Source: Candidatus Stackebrandtia excrementipullorum (GTDB taxonomy: Bacteria; Actinomycetota; Actinomycetes; Mycobacteriales; Micromonosporaceae). Taken from it: a DNA stretch of 64,000 nucleotides. Shown here piece by piece: positions 28,375 through 37,803 of the stretch. The stretch covers positions 1 through 64,000 of the forward strand of contig DXGR01000148.1 of NCBI GenBank assembly GCA_019113825.1. The letters run 5' to 3'. Positions within the stretch are counted from its first letter, which is position 1, and every line of letters starts with the position of its first letter. A model generated the notes under the pieces. It had not been told where the DNA came from. It saw only the letters and a list, made by a program, of their open reading frames with translations, and made no database searches. Made by a program: the position numbers and the translations under genes.

Positions 28375-28701
28375 AACGAGGCGAACCTACAAGGAGCCGA
28401 ACCGGACATTAGGGCCCTGAACTGCGAAAACATGCTGTTGTGAGTCGCTGTGCCACGGGATTGTGACTCCACCTCTTAGCCTCGGTTCCACCCTGTGGCG
28501 ACCGAGGTCCTCCGGGGGGATGATCCGATGTGACAATTGAGGTGACCGATATCGAGTGGCTCTGCGCGACGGCCCGTGGTTAGACTGGCGCCGTGCATCG
28601 CTGTGAAGGCTGAGCAGCCCTCGACCAACCTGCTGACACACGCGCCGGGATGACCGGCGACGACGCGTGACCCGGGTTGGTGAAACCGAGCCCTGCCCAT
28701 C
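28375..28701. other. Intergenic region between divergent M23 and ABC-F genes
   Basis: No protein gene can be supported. I looked for a c-di-AMP (ydaO-type) riboswitch on the minus strand because such elements often precede cell-wall peptidase genes, and did not see its conserved core. Short complementary segments (GCCGG-GATGA-CCGGC around 28644-28660) may fold in the ABC-F leader. Confidence 0.4.
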
Positions 28702-28728
28702 GGCCTTTACCCGAAAGCGAGCCGTTCC

Positions 28729-28869
28729 ATGACGTCAGTCACTGCATCTCCACCGTGCGCCTGCGCGGCCGACCCGCCGTGGACCCGCAGACGCGGGCGC
28801 CGATCTCTCATTGCCGCCACCTCGGCGCCGCCTGTTGGCCTTCTTCTCGAAAGCGAGCCGCTCCTATGA
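28729..28869 (+). CDS. 46-codon upstream ORF (possible leader peptide) of the ABC-F gene
   Basis: The ORF starts at ATG 28729 and ends with a TGA that overlaps the ABC-F start as ATGA, so the two would be translationally coupled. The product is rich in Ala, Pro and Arg with a RRRGRR run near residue 20. The bases just before and after its ATG (28702-28732) copy those around the ABC-F ATG (28837-28869), and both proteins begin M-x-SVT. An 8-base inverted repeat (28796-28803, 28822-28829) lies inside it. Leader-peptide attenuation is known for several ABC-F resistance genes; a role here is inferred. Confidence 0.5.
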   Translation: MTSVTASPPCACAADPPWTRRRGRRSLIAATSAPPVGLLLESEPLL

Positions 28870-30542
28870 TTTCCGTAACCGGACTCGAATTGCGTGCCGG
28901 TGCCAGGATCCTTCTGTCCGACATCAACCTGCGGGTGCAACCCGGCGACCGCATCGGGTTGGTTGGTCGAAACGGCGCGGGAAAGACCACGACCTTGAAA
29001 ACCATGGCGGGGGAGAACCTTCCCTACGCCGGCAAGGTGGATCGGCGCGGAGCATACGGCTACCTTCCCCAGGATCCCCGGACCGGTGATCTGGACGTCA
29101 GCGCCAAGGACCGTGTGCTGTCGGCACGCGGGTTGGACACTTTGCTGGCCGAGATGACCAAACTGCAGTCACAGCTGGCCGAAACGGCCGACGACACCGA
29201 ACGGGACCGACTGGTGAACCGGTACGGTCGGCTCGAAGACCGTTTCGCGGGTATGGGCGGCTATGCGGCCGAATCCGAAGCGGCGCGAATCTGTGCCAAC
29301 CTCGGTCTCGCCGACCGGATCCTCGCTCAACGCCTCGGGACGTTGTCGGGTGGACAGCGACGTCGCATCGAACTGGCACGGATACTTTTCGCCGACACCG
29401 CCGACGGGAACAGCACCCTCCTGTTGGACGAACCGACCAACCACCTCGACGCCGACTCCATCACCTGGTTGCGTTCCTACCTGTCGGCGCACAAGGGCGG
29501 CCTGATCGTCATCAGTCACGACGCTGATCTGCTGGAAGCCGTGGTCAACAAGGTGTGGTACCTGGACGCCAACAGATCGACGGTGGACCAGTACAACCTG
29601 GGCTGGCGGGCCTACTTGAAGCAGCGGGAAGACGACGAGCACCGTCGCCGCCGCGAAAGGGCCAACGCCGAACGAAAAGCGGCTCAACTAACCACTCAGG
29701 CGGAAAAAATGCGCGCCAAGGCGACTAAGGCCGTAGCTGCGCAGAACATGCTCCGCCGCGCCGAACGTCTTGTCGGGGGCTTGGAGGAGGTCCGTCAGTC
29801 CGACAGGGTCGCCAAGGTGAGACTTCCGCAACCGGCGCCGTGCGGTAAAACCCCGTTGACCGCCGAAGGGCTGTCCAAATCTTATGGGTCCCTGGAGATC
29901 TTCGTCGACGTCGATGTGGCGATCGACAAGGGTTCACGTGTGGTCATCCTGGGGCTCAATGGTGCGGGAAAGACCACATTGCTGCGGATCCTGGCCGGGG
30001 TGCTGACTCCGGACACGGGGGAGGTCGTGGCCGGTCACGGGCTGCGTATCGGTTACTACGCTCAGGAGCACGAAACGCTGGAGGTCGATCGCACCGTGCT
30101 CGAACTGATGCGCACGGCGGCTTCGCAAGCCGGAGGGCGACACACCGACACCGAATTGCGCAAAATTTTGGGTGCGTTCCTTTTCTCCGGTGACGACGTC
30201 GACAAGCCGGCGGGGGTCCTGTCCGGAGGCGAAAAGACCCGATTGGCCTTGGCCACCCTGGTGTGCTCCGGGGCTAACGTCCTCCTGCTCGACGAACCCA
30301 CCAACAACCTCGATCCCGCCAGCCGTGAGCAGGTGCTCGACGCCATCGCAACGTTTTCCGGAGCAATCATCCTCGTCACCCACGATCCCGGGGCGGTGGA
30401 GGCTCTCCGACCCGAACGGGCGATCCTGTTGCCCGATGGAGACGAGGACATCTGGAGCGACGAGCTTCTCGAACTGGTCGAGCTGGCCTTATCCGGCGGG
30501 GGACCGGGTGTCGGGGGCGTGAGGGAGTGCGCGGGTGCGTAA
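28866..30542 (+). CDS. ABC-F family ATPase (ribosome-associated)
   Basis: Soluble twin-ATPase of the ABC-F class, whose members act at the ribosome and include antibiotic-protection factors. 558 residues, no membrane segments. First domain: Walker A GRNGAGKT near residue 37, LSGGQRRR near 161, LLLDEPTNHLD near 188. A charged linker (about 265-320) is rich in Arg/Lys/Ala. Second domain: GLNGAGKT near 363, LSGGEKTR near 452, LLLDEPTNNLD near 477. The ATG at 28866 is preferred over the longer open frame because it opens at MISVTGLEL, the usual N-terminus. Housekeeping or resistance role cannot be decided. Confidence 0.92.
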   Translation: MISVTGLELRAGARILLSDINLRVQPGDRIGLVGRNGAGKTTTLKTMAGENLPYAGKVDRRGAYGYLPQDPRTGDLDVSAKDRVLSARGLDTLLAEMTKLQSQLAETADDTERDRLVNRYGRLEDRFAGMGGYAAESEAARICANLGLADRILAQRLGTLSGGQRRRIELARILFADTADGNSTLLLDEPTNHLDADSITWLRSYLSAHKGGLIVISHDADLLEAVVNKVWYLDANRSTVDQYNLGWRAYLKQREDDEHRRRRERANAERKAAQLTTQAEKMRAKATKAVAAQNMLRRAERLVGGLEEVRQSDRVAKVRLPQPAPCGKTPLTAEGLSKSYGSLEIFVDVDVAIDKGSRVVILGLNGAGKTTLLRILAGVLTPDTGEVVAGHGLRIGYYAQEHETLEVDRTVLELMRTAASQAGGRHTDTELRKILGAFLFSGDDVDKPAGVLSGGEKTRLALATLVCSGANVLLLDEPTNNLDPASREQVLDAIATFSGAIILVTHDPGAVEALRPERAILLPDGDEDIWSDELLELVELALSGGGPGVGGVRECAGA

Positions 30543-30564
30543 CCCTCATATCCTTGTTCGCCGT

Positions 30565-31305
30565 TCACCGAGTGTCCACCTCGGCCACCACGGGACGATG
30601 GTCGGATCCGCCGCCGGAGAGCACGTGACACGACGTCACGCGTAGCCCTCGCACGTAGATGCGGTCGATGCGCATTTTCGGCCGCCGCACCGGAAAGGTG
30701 GCGCCGTACGGCCGCCCCCACAGTAGCCCCAGACGAGCGAGGGACCACGGTTTCGCGCGCGTTGTGTGCGTCATCGACTGTTCCAGCTCGGCGAGCTGAC
30801 TTCGTCGTGCACCCGTGTTGAAGTCGCCGGCCACGATTGTGGGTAGCGGAGACGCTGCGGCGATGTCGGCGAGGGCCGTCACCTGACGGCGGCGGACCAT
30901 TCCCATCGTCGGCCCGACCGTCAAATGTGTACTGATGACGTGCAGCCTCCCGAGGTCGGTGGAGATCACCGCGGCGGTGGCATTCCGGGGCTCACTGTCG
31001 GCGGGGGTGGGCAGTAGGTGAACGGTTTCGGCGTCAATGGTGCCGTCGGCAAGGACGGCGTTACCGTATTGGCCGCCGTGCGCGCTGATGGCGGCACCGA
31101 AATGGCCGTTCATGGCCAGCCGGTCGGTCAACTCGGTGAACTGGTCGGCATGACCGGACCGAGCTCCGAAACGGCGGTCCACCTCCTGCAGACACACGAT
31201 TGACGCCTTCGAGGCGATGATCTCCTCGGCGATGCGGTCCAGGCTCGGCCGGTCATCGACATCGGTGCCATGGTGGACGTTGTAGGTCATGATCCGCACG
31301 CTCAT
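30565..31305 (-). CDS. Endonuclease/exonuclease/phosphatase (EEP) family hydrolase
   Basis: A 246-residue cytosolic-looking protein with the EEP core: TYNVHHGTD near residue 7, CLQEVD near residue 38, STHLT near residue 125, GDFNT near residue 160 and SDHRPV near residue 236, which together provide the metal and catalytic residues. Members cleave nucleic acids, inositol phosphates or sphingomyelin; substrate is unknown. It has no signal peptide and no operon partner; the next gene upstream is a decayed locus. Confidence 0.87.
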   Translation of the reverse strand: MSVRIMTYNVHHGTDVDDRPSLDRIAEEIIASKASIVCLQEVDRRFGARSGHADQFTELTDRLAMNGHFGAAISAHGGQYGNAVLADGTIDAETVHLLPTPADSEPRNATAAVISTDLGRLHVISTHLTVGPTMGMVRRRQVTALADIAAASPLPTIVAGDFNTGARRSQLAELEQSMTHTTRAKPWSLARLGLLWGRPYGATFPVRRPKMRIDRIYVRGLRVTSCHVLSGGGSDHRPVVAEVDTR

Positions 31306-31340
31306 CCGCTGAGGTTATCCGCCCGAGCCGCGTCGGTGAG

Positions 31341-32571
31341 TCACCACGGTGAGGTCAGGACGGCTTCGATAACGATGCCGGTGGCAGCGGTGACGGCGAC
31401 CGGCGCCCATGGAAACGGCAGCGATCGACCTCCTGGCGTGGCCGGTGCGGTGGCGGCGATGAGAAGACACGAAACAACGGCAGCCGGTTTCCTCGATCCC
31501 GTCTCGTCCGACGCCCATGATGATGGAGAACACGATGGCGGCCGTTCCTCCGATCAGGAACGGTCAGGCCGGTGTGTTGCGTATTTTCCCGGCGCTGAAG
31601 ACGATTCCGGGACCGCACGCCAAAACGAGGACGACAAGGCTGAGCGGTATCCACCACAGGAGCGAAGAGTCGAACTTAATGCGTTCGAGATACCCGGTGT
31701 AAGCGACAGCGAGACCGTCGACCCAGCCGAAGCCCCGTTTGGATTGCGGCAAGTGGCATGAGCGCGCCGATTCCGGTGGCAAGGTTGTGTCGGGGATGTC
31801 GTCGTGCGAAGTAGAGACAAACGATGGACAGACCGAACCGTGCGGCGAGGTAGGCGAACGGGGGCGCCGTCGCCAGAAGGAGTCCTGTGGCCACTGCCCG
31901 GATCGCGGCGGTACCGCCGTGGGTCGTGCGACGGCTGGAGCGTGCTGCGACGCACAGGACCGCTGTGACGGCGTCGGGTCCCACAACCATCCACATGGAC
32001 CAGGGCGTGAGGATGGGGAACGGCTGAATGAGTACGGCGGTCGCTCCGGCGTACAGGACGGGGAGGAGGGAATCACCGAACGGTAGGGATTTCAGTGCCC
32101 ACAACAACAGCAGCGAACCGGGGGGATGACCGGTGGTGGCGGTGGACAATGCACTCGCCGCATCGGTGAACATCTCAAGGAGTATCGAAATCGACGGCAC
32201 CGATTCGATCGCCGGTAGGTATCCGTCGATGTTGCCGAGGTGGCGATTCAACTCACTGGGGCCCAGCTGTAGGGAAGATTCGACCATATAGGATGGTCAG
32301 TGGGTGGTTCGCCATGGTATACGTACGGCGAATCGCGTCCGAGTCACGTCGAGGCCTGTGCCGGTCACCGGCGGCGCGAAGATCGCAAGAGGACTTGACT
32401 GCAGTCGATGAAGGCCGAGGAACGGGACTGCGCCGGTCCCAAGCCGACGTTCGTGGCCGTAGCTGCGAACGCCGATCCCGCCGCCACCAGACCGACCCGC
32501 ACGGCCGGCTCGCGCCGCTCTCGACCGCGCGGGTCCGCGAGTGCGGCGTTGTTGCCGGATCCGTTTGCCAC
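31341..32571 (-). pseudogene. Decayed polytopic membrane protein (GT-C glycosyltransferase-like)
   Basis: Readable protein sequence changes frame several times. N-terminal helix VGLVAAGSAFAATATNVGL (frame ending near 32380), then PYVYHGEPPTDHP and WSNLPYSWAPV in another frame, then IDGYLPAIESV through TGHPPGSLLLLWAL and FAYLAARFGLSIV in a third (32287-31740), then VDGLAVAYTGYLERI and LLWWIPLSLVVLVL (31750-31570), an in-frame stop, VFSIIMGVG, and a last frame ending AVLTSPW at 31341. HPPG before a helix and the many membrane segments resemble membrane mannosyltransferases. At least three frameshifts and one stop show it is inactive. Confidence 0.7.
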
Positions 32572-32720
32572 CACGGCAAACGAGCTATCGGGTATCCGAC
32601 AGTAGCTTGCCATCGGCGTGGCGCACCGCTAACACTGGGCTTGGTGCAAGATCGGAAAAAACACACCCAAGCAACATGGTTCGACACATAACCCATACGC
32701 CAGCAGTGTTAGGGAAACAT

Positions 32721-32957
32721 ATGGCACAGAAGGAATTCAGCGACTCACCACCCAAGAGTCGCCGGATAAACGGCGAAGAACGCCAGGCGTTGATCAAGCA
32801 GTTGGTCGCTGGGTATGACGAGGGCAAAAGCATTCGGGCTTTGGCAGCCTCGGTCAACCGATCCTACGGGTTCGTACACCGCGTCCTGTCCGAGTCCGGG
32901 GTCACGCTGCGCAAGCGTGGCGGCCGCAGAACTCAGTCGGACAAAGTAGCCGCATAA
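32721..32957 (+). CDS. Small helix-turn-helix protein conserved in actinobacteria
   Basis: A 78-residue basic protein. RINGEERQALIKQLVAGYD leads into the helix-turn-helix KSIRALAASVNRSYGFVHRVL (residues about 34-54, read in parts), followed by SGVTLRKRGGRR and a basic tail. Similar short HTH proteins are widespread in actinobacteria and probably bind DNA. AGGGA lies 6 bases before the ATG; upstream in-frame codons are not supported. A strong hairpin follows. Confidence 0.83.
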   Translation: MAQKEFSDSPPKSRRINGEERQALIKQLVAGYDEGKSIRALAASVNRSYGFVHRVLSESGVTLRKRGGRRTQSDKVAA

Positions 32958-32998
32958 CGATCGGCGAGCGAACCCTCGTCTTCATCGTTCGCCGTGCT

Positions 32999-33026
32999 CG
33001 GCCGTGTCCGACCCCGGACACGGCCG
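32999..33026 (+). terminator. Hairpin terminator of the HTH gene
   Basis: Twelve-base perfect arms (32999-33010 and 33015-33026) around an ACCC tetraloop. A second, weaker stem (CGGCGA / TCGCCG-like) is just upstream. No T-tract. Confidence 0.75.
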
Positions 33027-33148
33027 GCGGTGCTCTCCACGGCCGAAGTGTGTCCTTTTTGTGTCGGCGATGAGCCCGACTCGTCGGTGTCACCCGGCTA
33101 ACATCGCCGGGAAGCAGACACCACCACGGGCTCCACGACTTCAAAGGG

Positions 33149-33913
33149 ATGACGACGTTGAACGAAGCCGATTTCGTACACCTGAATGTGGACGGCCCGG
33201 TCGCCCGGGTCACCTTGAACCGACCGGACGCCCTCAACGCGCAAACCCCGGCCATGTGGCAGCGTCTTCGCGACATCGGGAGAGAACTGACCGGCGAAGT
33301 CCGATGCGTCATCGTGTCCGGGGCGGGAGCCTCCTTCTCTGCGGGGCTGGACCTGGCCGTGTTGTCCGGATCGCTCCCGAATGAGCTTGCCGGCGTCGAC
33401 GAGAACGAGGCCGATGCACGTTTGTGGTCGTTTCAAGAGGCCTTCGACTGGCTGCGGAGACCAGACCTGGTCACGATCGCCGCCGTCCGGGGGCACGCCA
33501 TCGGCGCCGGACTGCAATTGGCTTTGGCCTGCGACTTCAGGGTCCTGGCAGACGATGCACGGCTGCGAGTGGGAGAGCCCGGTCTCGGACTCGTACCGGA
33601 CTTGGGCGGGACGAAACGGTTGGTTTCGCTCGTCGGGTATTCGCGTTCCATGGAACTGTGTTTGACCGGCCGCACCGTTTCCGGCGAGGAGGCGAAAGTG
33701 TTGGGCCTGGCGACGGTGACGGTGCCGGCTCGGGATGTCGCCGACACGGCCGAAGACCTGGCCTTGGCGGTGCTGTCGGTTCCCAGGGACGCAGCCGTGG
33801 AGACGAAATCACTGCTGTTGCAGGCGGGCGTCAACGACGACTCGATGCAGTTGGCCGCCGAACGTGCCGCCCAACTGCGTCTCATTCGGCAGCGGGTCGG
33901 GGTGACGGAATAA
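33149..33913 (+). CDS. Enoyl-CoA hydratase/isomerase (crotonase) family protein
   Basis: Acts on acyl-CoA thioesters. The 254-residue protein has NRPDALNA near residue 25, the oxyanion-hole segments ASFSAGLDLA near residue 67 and GHAIGAGLQLALACD near residue 116, and EPGLGLVPDLGGTKRL near residue 146, where the first Glu is in the position of a catalytic acid. Whether it is a hydratase or isomerase is open. Followed by a terminator-like hairpin, so probably monocistronic. Confidence 0.87.
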   Translation: MTTLNEADFVHLNVDGPVARVTLNRPDALNAQTPAMWQRLRDIGRELTGEVRCVIVSGAGASFSAGLDLAVLSGSLPNELAGVDENEADARLWSFQEAFDWLRRPDLVTIAAVRGHAIGAGLQLALACDFRVLADDARLRVGEPGLGLVPDLGGTKRLVSLVGYSRSMELCLTGRTVSGEEAKVLGLATVTVPARDVADTAEDLALAVLSVPRDAAVETKSLLLQAGVNDDSMQLAAERAAQLRLIRQRVGVTE

Positions 33914-33921
33914 GGTGTGCC

Positions 33922-33943
33922 GCCGGGAGTTGAAACTCCCGGC
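33922..33943 (+). terminator. Hairpin between crotonase and ABC exporter genes
   Basis: GCCGGGAGT and ACTCCCGGC pair perfectly around a TGAA loop, 8 bases after the crotonase stop. No T-tract. Confidence 0.65.
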
Positions 33944-33985
33944 ATACCGATGGTCGGTGGTGCGGTCGAGGCCGGAGGTGGATTG

Positions 33986-35872
33986 ATGGTGAGCCATGGC
34001 GGCCACGGATTCAACGCGATGCGTTCCATGCGTCGCGGAGACGCGAAGTTGGCTCAGACGAAGCTGACCAAGGGCATGTTCGGTCGCATCCTACGGTTTG
34101 CGCGACCATATCGGCGTGACATGACGATCTTCCTGGTGACGGTCGTATTGGCCGCCGGTATCACCGTGGCCACGCCGGTGCTGGCCGGTGACGTCGTCAA
34201 CGAGATCACCGGGGACGGCGATCAGGCCGTAGTGGTCCGTATCGGGCTACTGATCGGCGTGCTGGCGGTCATCGAGGCGTTGCTGTCGCTGGCCAACCGT
34301 TGGTATTCGGCGAAGGTCGGCGAGGGCCTGATCTACCGTCTCCGACGGGACGTGTTTTCGCATGTCCAGTCGATGCCGTTGGCGTTTTTCAGTCGAGCTC
34401 AGACCGGAGCCCTGGTGTCGCGGCTCAACAACGATGTGCTCGGAGCACAGCGTGCATTCACGTCGACTCTGTCGGGGCTGGTGTCCAACGCAATCGCCGT
34501 GGTGCTGACGTTGGCGGTGATGGCGTCGCAGTCCTGGCAGATCACACTGTTGTCACTGGTCCTGGTCCCAGTGTTTTTGGTCCCGGCGAAGATGGTCGGC
34601 AGGAAGCTGGCGACACTCACCAACGAGAGTTTCGAACTCAATGCACGCATGAACAACCAGATGACCGAGCGGTTCGGGGTAGCCGGTGCTTTGTTGGTCA
34701 AGTTGTTCGGCCGTCCCGATCGTGAGGTCGACGAATTTTCACGACGAGCGGACCGCGTTCGCGACATCGGGGTGACCACGTCGATGTACGCACGTACCTT
34801 CATCGTGGCGCTGACACTGGTGGCGGGCCTGGCGCAGGCGGTCACCTACGGGGTGGGCGGTTGGCTCGCGCTCGACGGCACGTTGAGCGCCGGTACGGTC
34901 GTGACGTTGGCGCTCTTGTTGACCAGGCTGTACGGCCCCCTGACGGCGTTGTCGAACGTGAGGGTCGACGTTATGAGCGCCCTGGTGAGTTTTCAGCGCG
35001 TCTTCGAGGTGCTGGACCTAAAACCGTTGATCACCGATGCCGATGACGCCAAGCCCATCCCGGACGGGCCCGCTCGCATCGTTTTCGAAGACGTTCGGTT
35101 CGCCTACCCCGACGCGGAACAGGTGTCGCTGGCGTCGCTGGAGGATGTGGCGCGGCTGGAGAAGATCGAATCGGGAACCGTTCTGAACGACGTGAGCTTC
35201 ACCGTCGAACCCGGAAGCCTGGTGGCGCTTGTCGGTCATTCCGGAGCCGGCAAAACCACGGCCTCGATGCTTGTGCCGCGCATCTACGACGTCACCGGTG
35301 GATCGGTGACCGTGAACGGCCTGGACGTGCGCCACGCGACGTCCCGGTCGCTTAAGGACACGATCGGTGTCGTATCCCAGGATTCGCATCTGTTCCACGA
35401 CACGATCCGAGCGAACCTCGCCTACGGATTGTCCGACGCCGCAGAACAGGACATGTGGCGTGCCTTGGAACGCGCCCAGATCGCGGAGCTTGTCAGGCGA
35501 CTCCCCGAAGGGCTCGATACGACGGTCGGGGAGCGCGGATACCGCTTCTCCGGCGGTGAGAAGCAACGTCTTGCGATCGCGCGACTCCTGTTGAAGTCTC
35601 CGCGGGTGGTGATTCTCGACGAGGCCACGGCTCACCTGGACAGCGAGTCGGAGGCGGCGCTGCAGCGGGCGCTGGCGGAAGCGCTGGAGGGCCGGACCGC
35701 GCTGGTAATCGCACACCGTCTGTCGACCGTCCGCGACGCCGACGAGATCGTTGTGCTGCAGGAAGGCCGGGTGGCCGAACGTGGAACGCACGATGCTCTG
35801 GTTGCTCGGGGAGGGATCTACTCGGAGTTGTACCGCACTCAGATCACTCACGACTCGTTGCCACCGGTGTGA
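33986..35872 (+). CDS. ABC exporter with fused membrane and ATPase domains
   Basis: Half-transporter of the multidrug/lipid export class, working as a dimer. Of 628 residues, about 40-340 form six membrane helices (type 1 exporter fold) and about 360-625 the ATPase: Walker A GHSGAGKT near 420, signature FSGGEKQRL near 520, Walker B VVILDEATAHLD near 542 and switch His IAHRLS. The ATG at 33986 is chosen because GGAGGTGG precedes it; an upstream in-frame start overlaps the hairpin. Substrate unknown. Confidence 0.93.
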   Translation: MVSHGGHGFNAMRSMRRGDAKLAQTKLTKGMFGRILRFARPYRRDMTIFLVTVVLAAGITVATPVLAGDVVNEITGDGDQAVVVRIGLLIGVLAVIEALLSLANRWYSAKVGEGLIYRLRRDVFSHVQSMPLAFFSRAQTGALVSRLNNDVLGAQRAFTSTLSGLVSNAIAVVLTLAVMASQSWQITLLSLVLVPVFLVPAKMVGRKLATLTNESFELNARMNNQMTERFGVAGALLVKLFGRPDREVDEFSRRADRVRDIGVTTSMYARTFIVALTLVAGLAQAVTYGVGGWLALDGTLSAGTVVTLALLLTRLYGPLTALSNVRVDVMSALVSFQRVFEVLDLKPLITDADDAKPIPDGPARIVFEDVRFAYPDAEQVSLASLEDVARLEKIESGTVLNDVSFTVEPGSLVALVGHSGAGKTTASMLVPRIYDVTGGSVTVNGLDVRHATSRSLKDTIGVVSQDSHLFHDTIRANLAYGLSDAAEQDMWRALERAQIAELVRRLPEGLDTTVGERGYRFSGGEKQRLAIARLLLKSPRVVILDEATAHLDSESEAALQRALAEALEGRTALVIAHRLSTVRDADEIVVLQEGRVAERGTHDALVARGGIYSELYRTQITHDSLPPV

Positions 35873-35904
35873 CGACGAATCTTCATCGAGGCGGTCGCGG
35901 GCGG

Positions 35905-36640
35905 TCAGACGATGAGGTCGCCGAATTCGTGCCCCGGATAGCCGGTCTCGAAGGCGTGTCGATAAGCCTCGACAATGGAGTGGAGCCGCGATGGTGCGAC
36001 AGCACGGCCAGTTGCGTGCACCGGGGCTCGTACAGTCCGGTGAGGACCCCGTCGATGACGTGGACACCTCGGTCGGGTTTCCCTACAAGGGATGTAGCGC
36101 CATCTCCGGTGCGGAGTACGCGGTCGGGGTCGGCGACGCTCTCCAATGCATGAACCGCGTCGTTCCTACGGTGATGACACGTCCTCCTGTGGTTTGGGGG
36201 CGTTTGGCGGCCGCGGCGGTGTAGACCCGACGTTGAATCGTTCGGGGGACGGCGGTTCGTCGGCCTCCGGCGAAGGGACTCTTGGGGTGGAGGGTCGCGG
36301 CGCGAGCCCGATGCCGCGGCTGATGAGTGAAGTGGCGGGTCCGGCGGTGAAGGGTCGCCCGCCGACGGCATTTCGGCGCCGCCGTCTTCGGAGGCGAAGA
36401 CGGTCTGGTGCCTTCAGCGGCCGGACCTGTATCGCGTACCCGCATCGCATCGGCGACCGTGACATACAAGATATATTGCTGCCGAGGTATTGGTTGGCCC
36501 CCAAGCGCTCCGAATCCCGCACCGACAACCGAAGAATCGCTCCGCCCGGGAGGCGGCGGAAATTCGCTCACCAGACGCGCCCTTGAGCTTGCGCCCTTCG
36601 TCTGAGACAGCACAACGGGTGCGGCTCCGGGCGGCGCAGA
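35905..36640 (-). pseudogene. Decayed QueA-like gene (S-adenosylmethionine:tRNA ribosyltransferase-isomerase family)
   Basis: Family segments are recognisable in order but in different frames: GGRPFTAG and ATSLISRGIGLAP, SPEADEPPSPERF (36166-36360 region), then GGRVITVGTT (near 36190), then ALESVADPDRVLRTGDG and DGVLTGLYEPR (36160-36000), and finally EAYRHAFETGYPGHEFGDL with a stop at 35905. At least three frame changes are needed. The N-terminal third is beyond recognition. A queA role in this cell, if any, must come from another copy. No intact gene fills 35873-36894. Confidence 0.78.
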
Positions 36641-36894
36641 CGGTCCCGAACCCGGACGCCATCGCGCCGGCGATTCTGTGCCGATCGCCTGGTCGCTCCG
36701 GGGCAAGAGCCGGGCCGGTCCCCCTGCCGTGGCACGTTTAGCTGACCGAAAGGCGGTAATGCCCCTATTCCCACGGCGCGGGCCGCTCGGTGCTTTCGGT
36801 TGCGGGAATGGAACGGGTATGCCGGTTGTTCTTGTTGACCGGTTGAATTTGTATTGGCTGACTAAACCCTTAAGACGCCGGAGGGTCGTAAGAC

Positions 36895-37803
36895 ATGTTG
36901 GATCCGCAGGAACTTTTCGAGCTTGCCGCCGATGTGCCCGATATTTCAGGAGCCGTGCTTCTGTGCGACTTCCGAGGGTTCATGGACGCCGGATCGGCCG
37001 CCGAGGGAGTCAGTGACCATCTGCTTGAAACGTTCGAGCACACCGAAATAGCCCGTTTCAACGTCGATCAGCTCGTGGACTACCGTGCACGCCGGCCGTC
37101 CATGACATTCGCCTCCGATCGCTGGGAGGACTACGAGGCACCCCAATTGGTGGCCTACCTTCTGCGTGACGAGACCGGCCGTCCGCTGGTCCTGCTCACC
37201 GGGCAGGAACCCGACTTCCAGTGGGAACGTTTCACGGCTGCGGTCACACAACTGGTCGAACGTTGGGGGGTGGCCCTAACCGTGGGCATGCACGGTATTC
37301 CGATGGGGGCGCCACACACCAGGCCGCTGGGTATCACACCCCATGCGACCAACGTCGAGTTGCTGCGCGGCAGACGATCGTTGTTCAACCGGTTGAAGGT
37401 CCCCGGCAACGTCGCCGCGCTTTTGGAACTTCGTCTCGGTGAGGCCGGCCACGACGCCATGGGGTTTGCCGTCCACGTTCCCCACTACCTGGCGCAGTCG
37501 GCGTACCCTGCCGCGTCGGTCACCCTGCTGGAGACGATCACGTCGATAACGGGGTTGTCGATTCCGCTGGAGGAACTCCGTGAAGCTGCACGTCAGGTCG
37601 ATGCCGAGGTCGACGAACAGGTGAGAGCGTCCGACGAGGTCGCCGACGTGGTCGAGGCATTGGAACGTCAGTACGACCTGTACACCGAATCGGTGGCGGG
37701 CGAGGAGAATCTACTCGTCCAGGACGAAAGCCAGCTGCCCACGGCCGACGAACTGGGTGCTGAACTGGAACGATTTCTTGCCGACCAGCGTGGCAAGGAA
37801 TAA
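36895..37803 (+). CDS. PAC2-family protein (proteasome-assembly-chaperone fold)
   Basis: A 302-residue protein of the PAC2 family common in actinobacteria. VLLCDFRGFMDAGSAA near residue 20, QLVDYRARRP near residue 59, GQEPDFQWERF near residue 102 and GMHGIPMGAPHTRP near residue 131 are family segments; the C-terminal 80 residues are acidic and probably helical. Function is unknown; a chaperone-like role is inferred by fold. The last 93 bases are antisense to the 3' end of the LysR gene. Confidence 0.88.
   Translation: MLDPQELFELAADVPDISGAVLLCDFRGFMDAGSAAEGVSDHLLETFEHTEIARFNVDQLVDYRARRPSMTFASDRWEDYEAPQLVAYLLRDETGRPLVLLTGQEPDFQWERFTAAVTQLVERWGVALTVGMHGIPMGAPHTRPLGITPHATNVELLRGRRSLFNRLKVPGNVAALLELRLGEAGHDAMGFAVHVPHYLAQSAYPAASVTLLETITSITGLSIPLEELREAARQVDAEVDEQVRASDEVADVVEALERQYDLYTESVAGEENLLVQDESQLPTADELGAELERFLADQRGKE

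Noticed and set aside
28375-28676. c-di-AMP (ydaO-type) riboswitch before the M23 peptidase gene
   Set aside because: Such elements are common upstream of actinobacterial wall hydrolases, but I could not find the conserved core on the minus strand.
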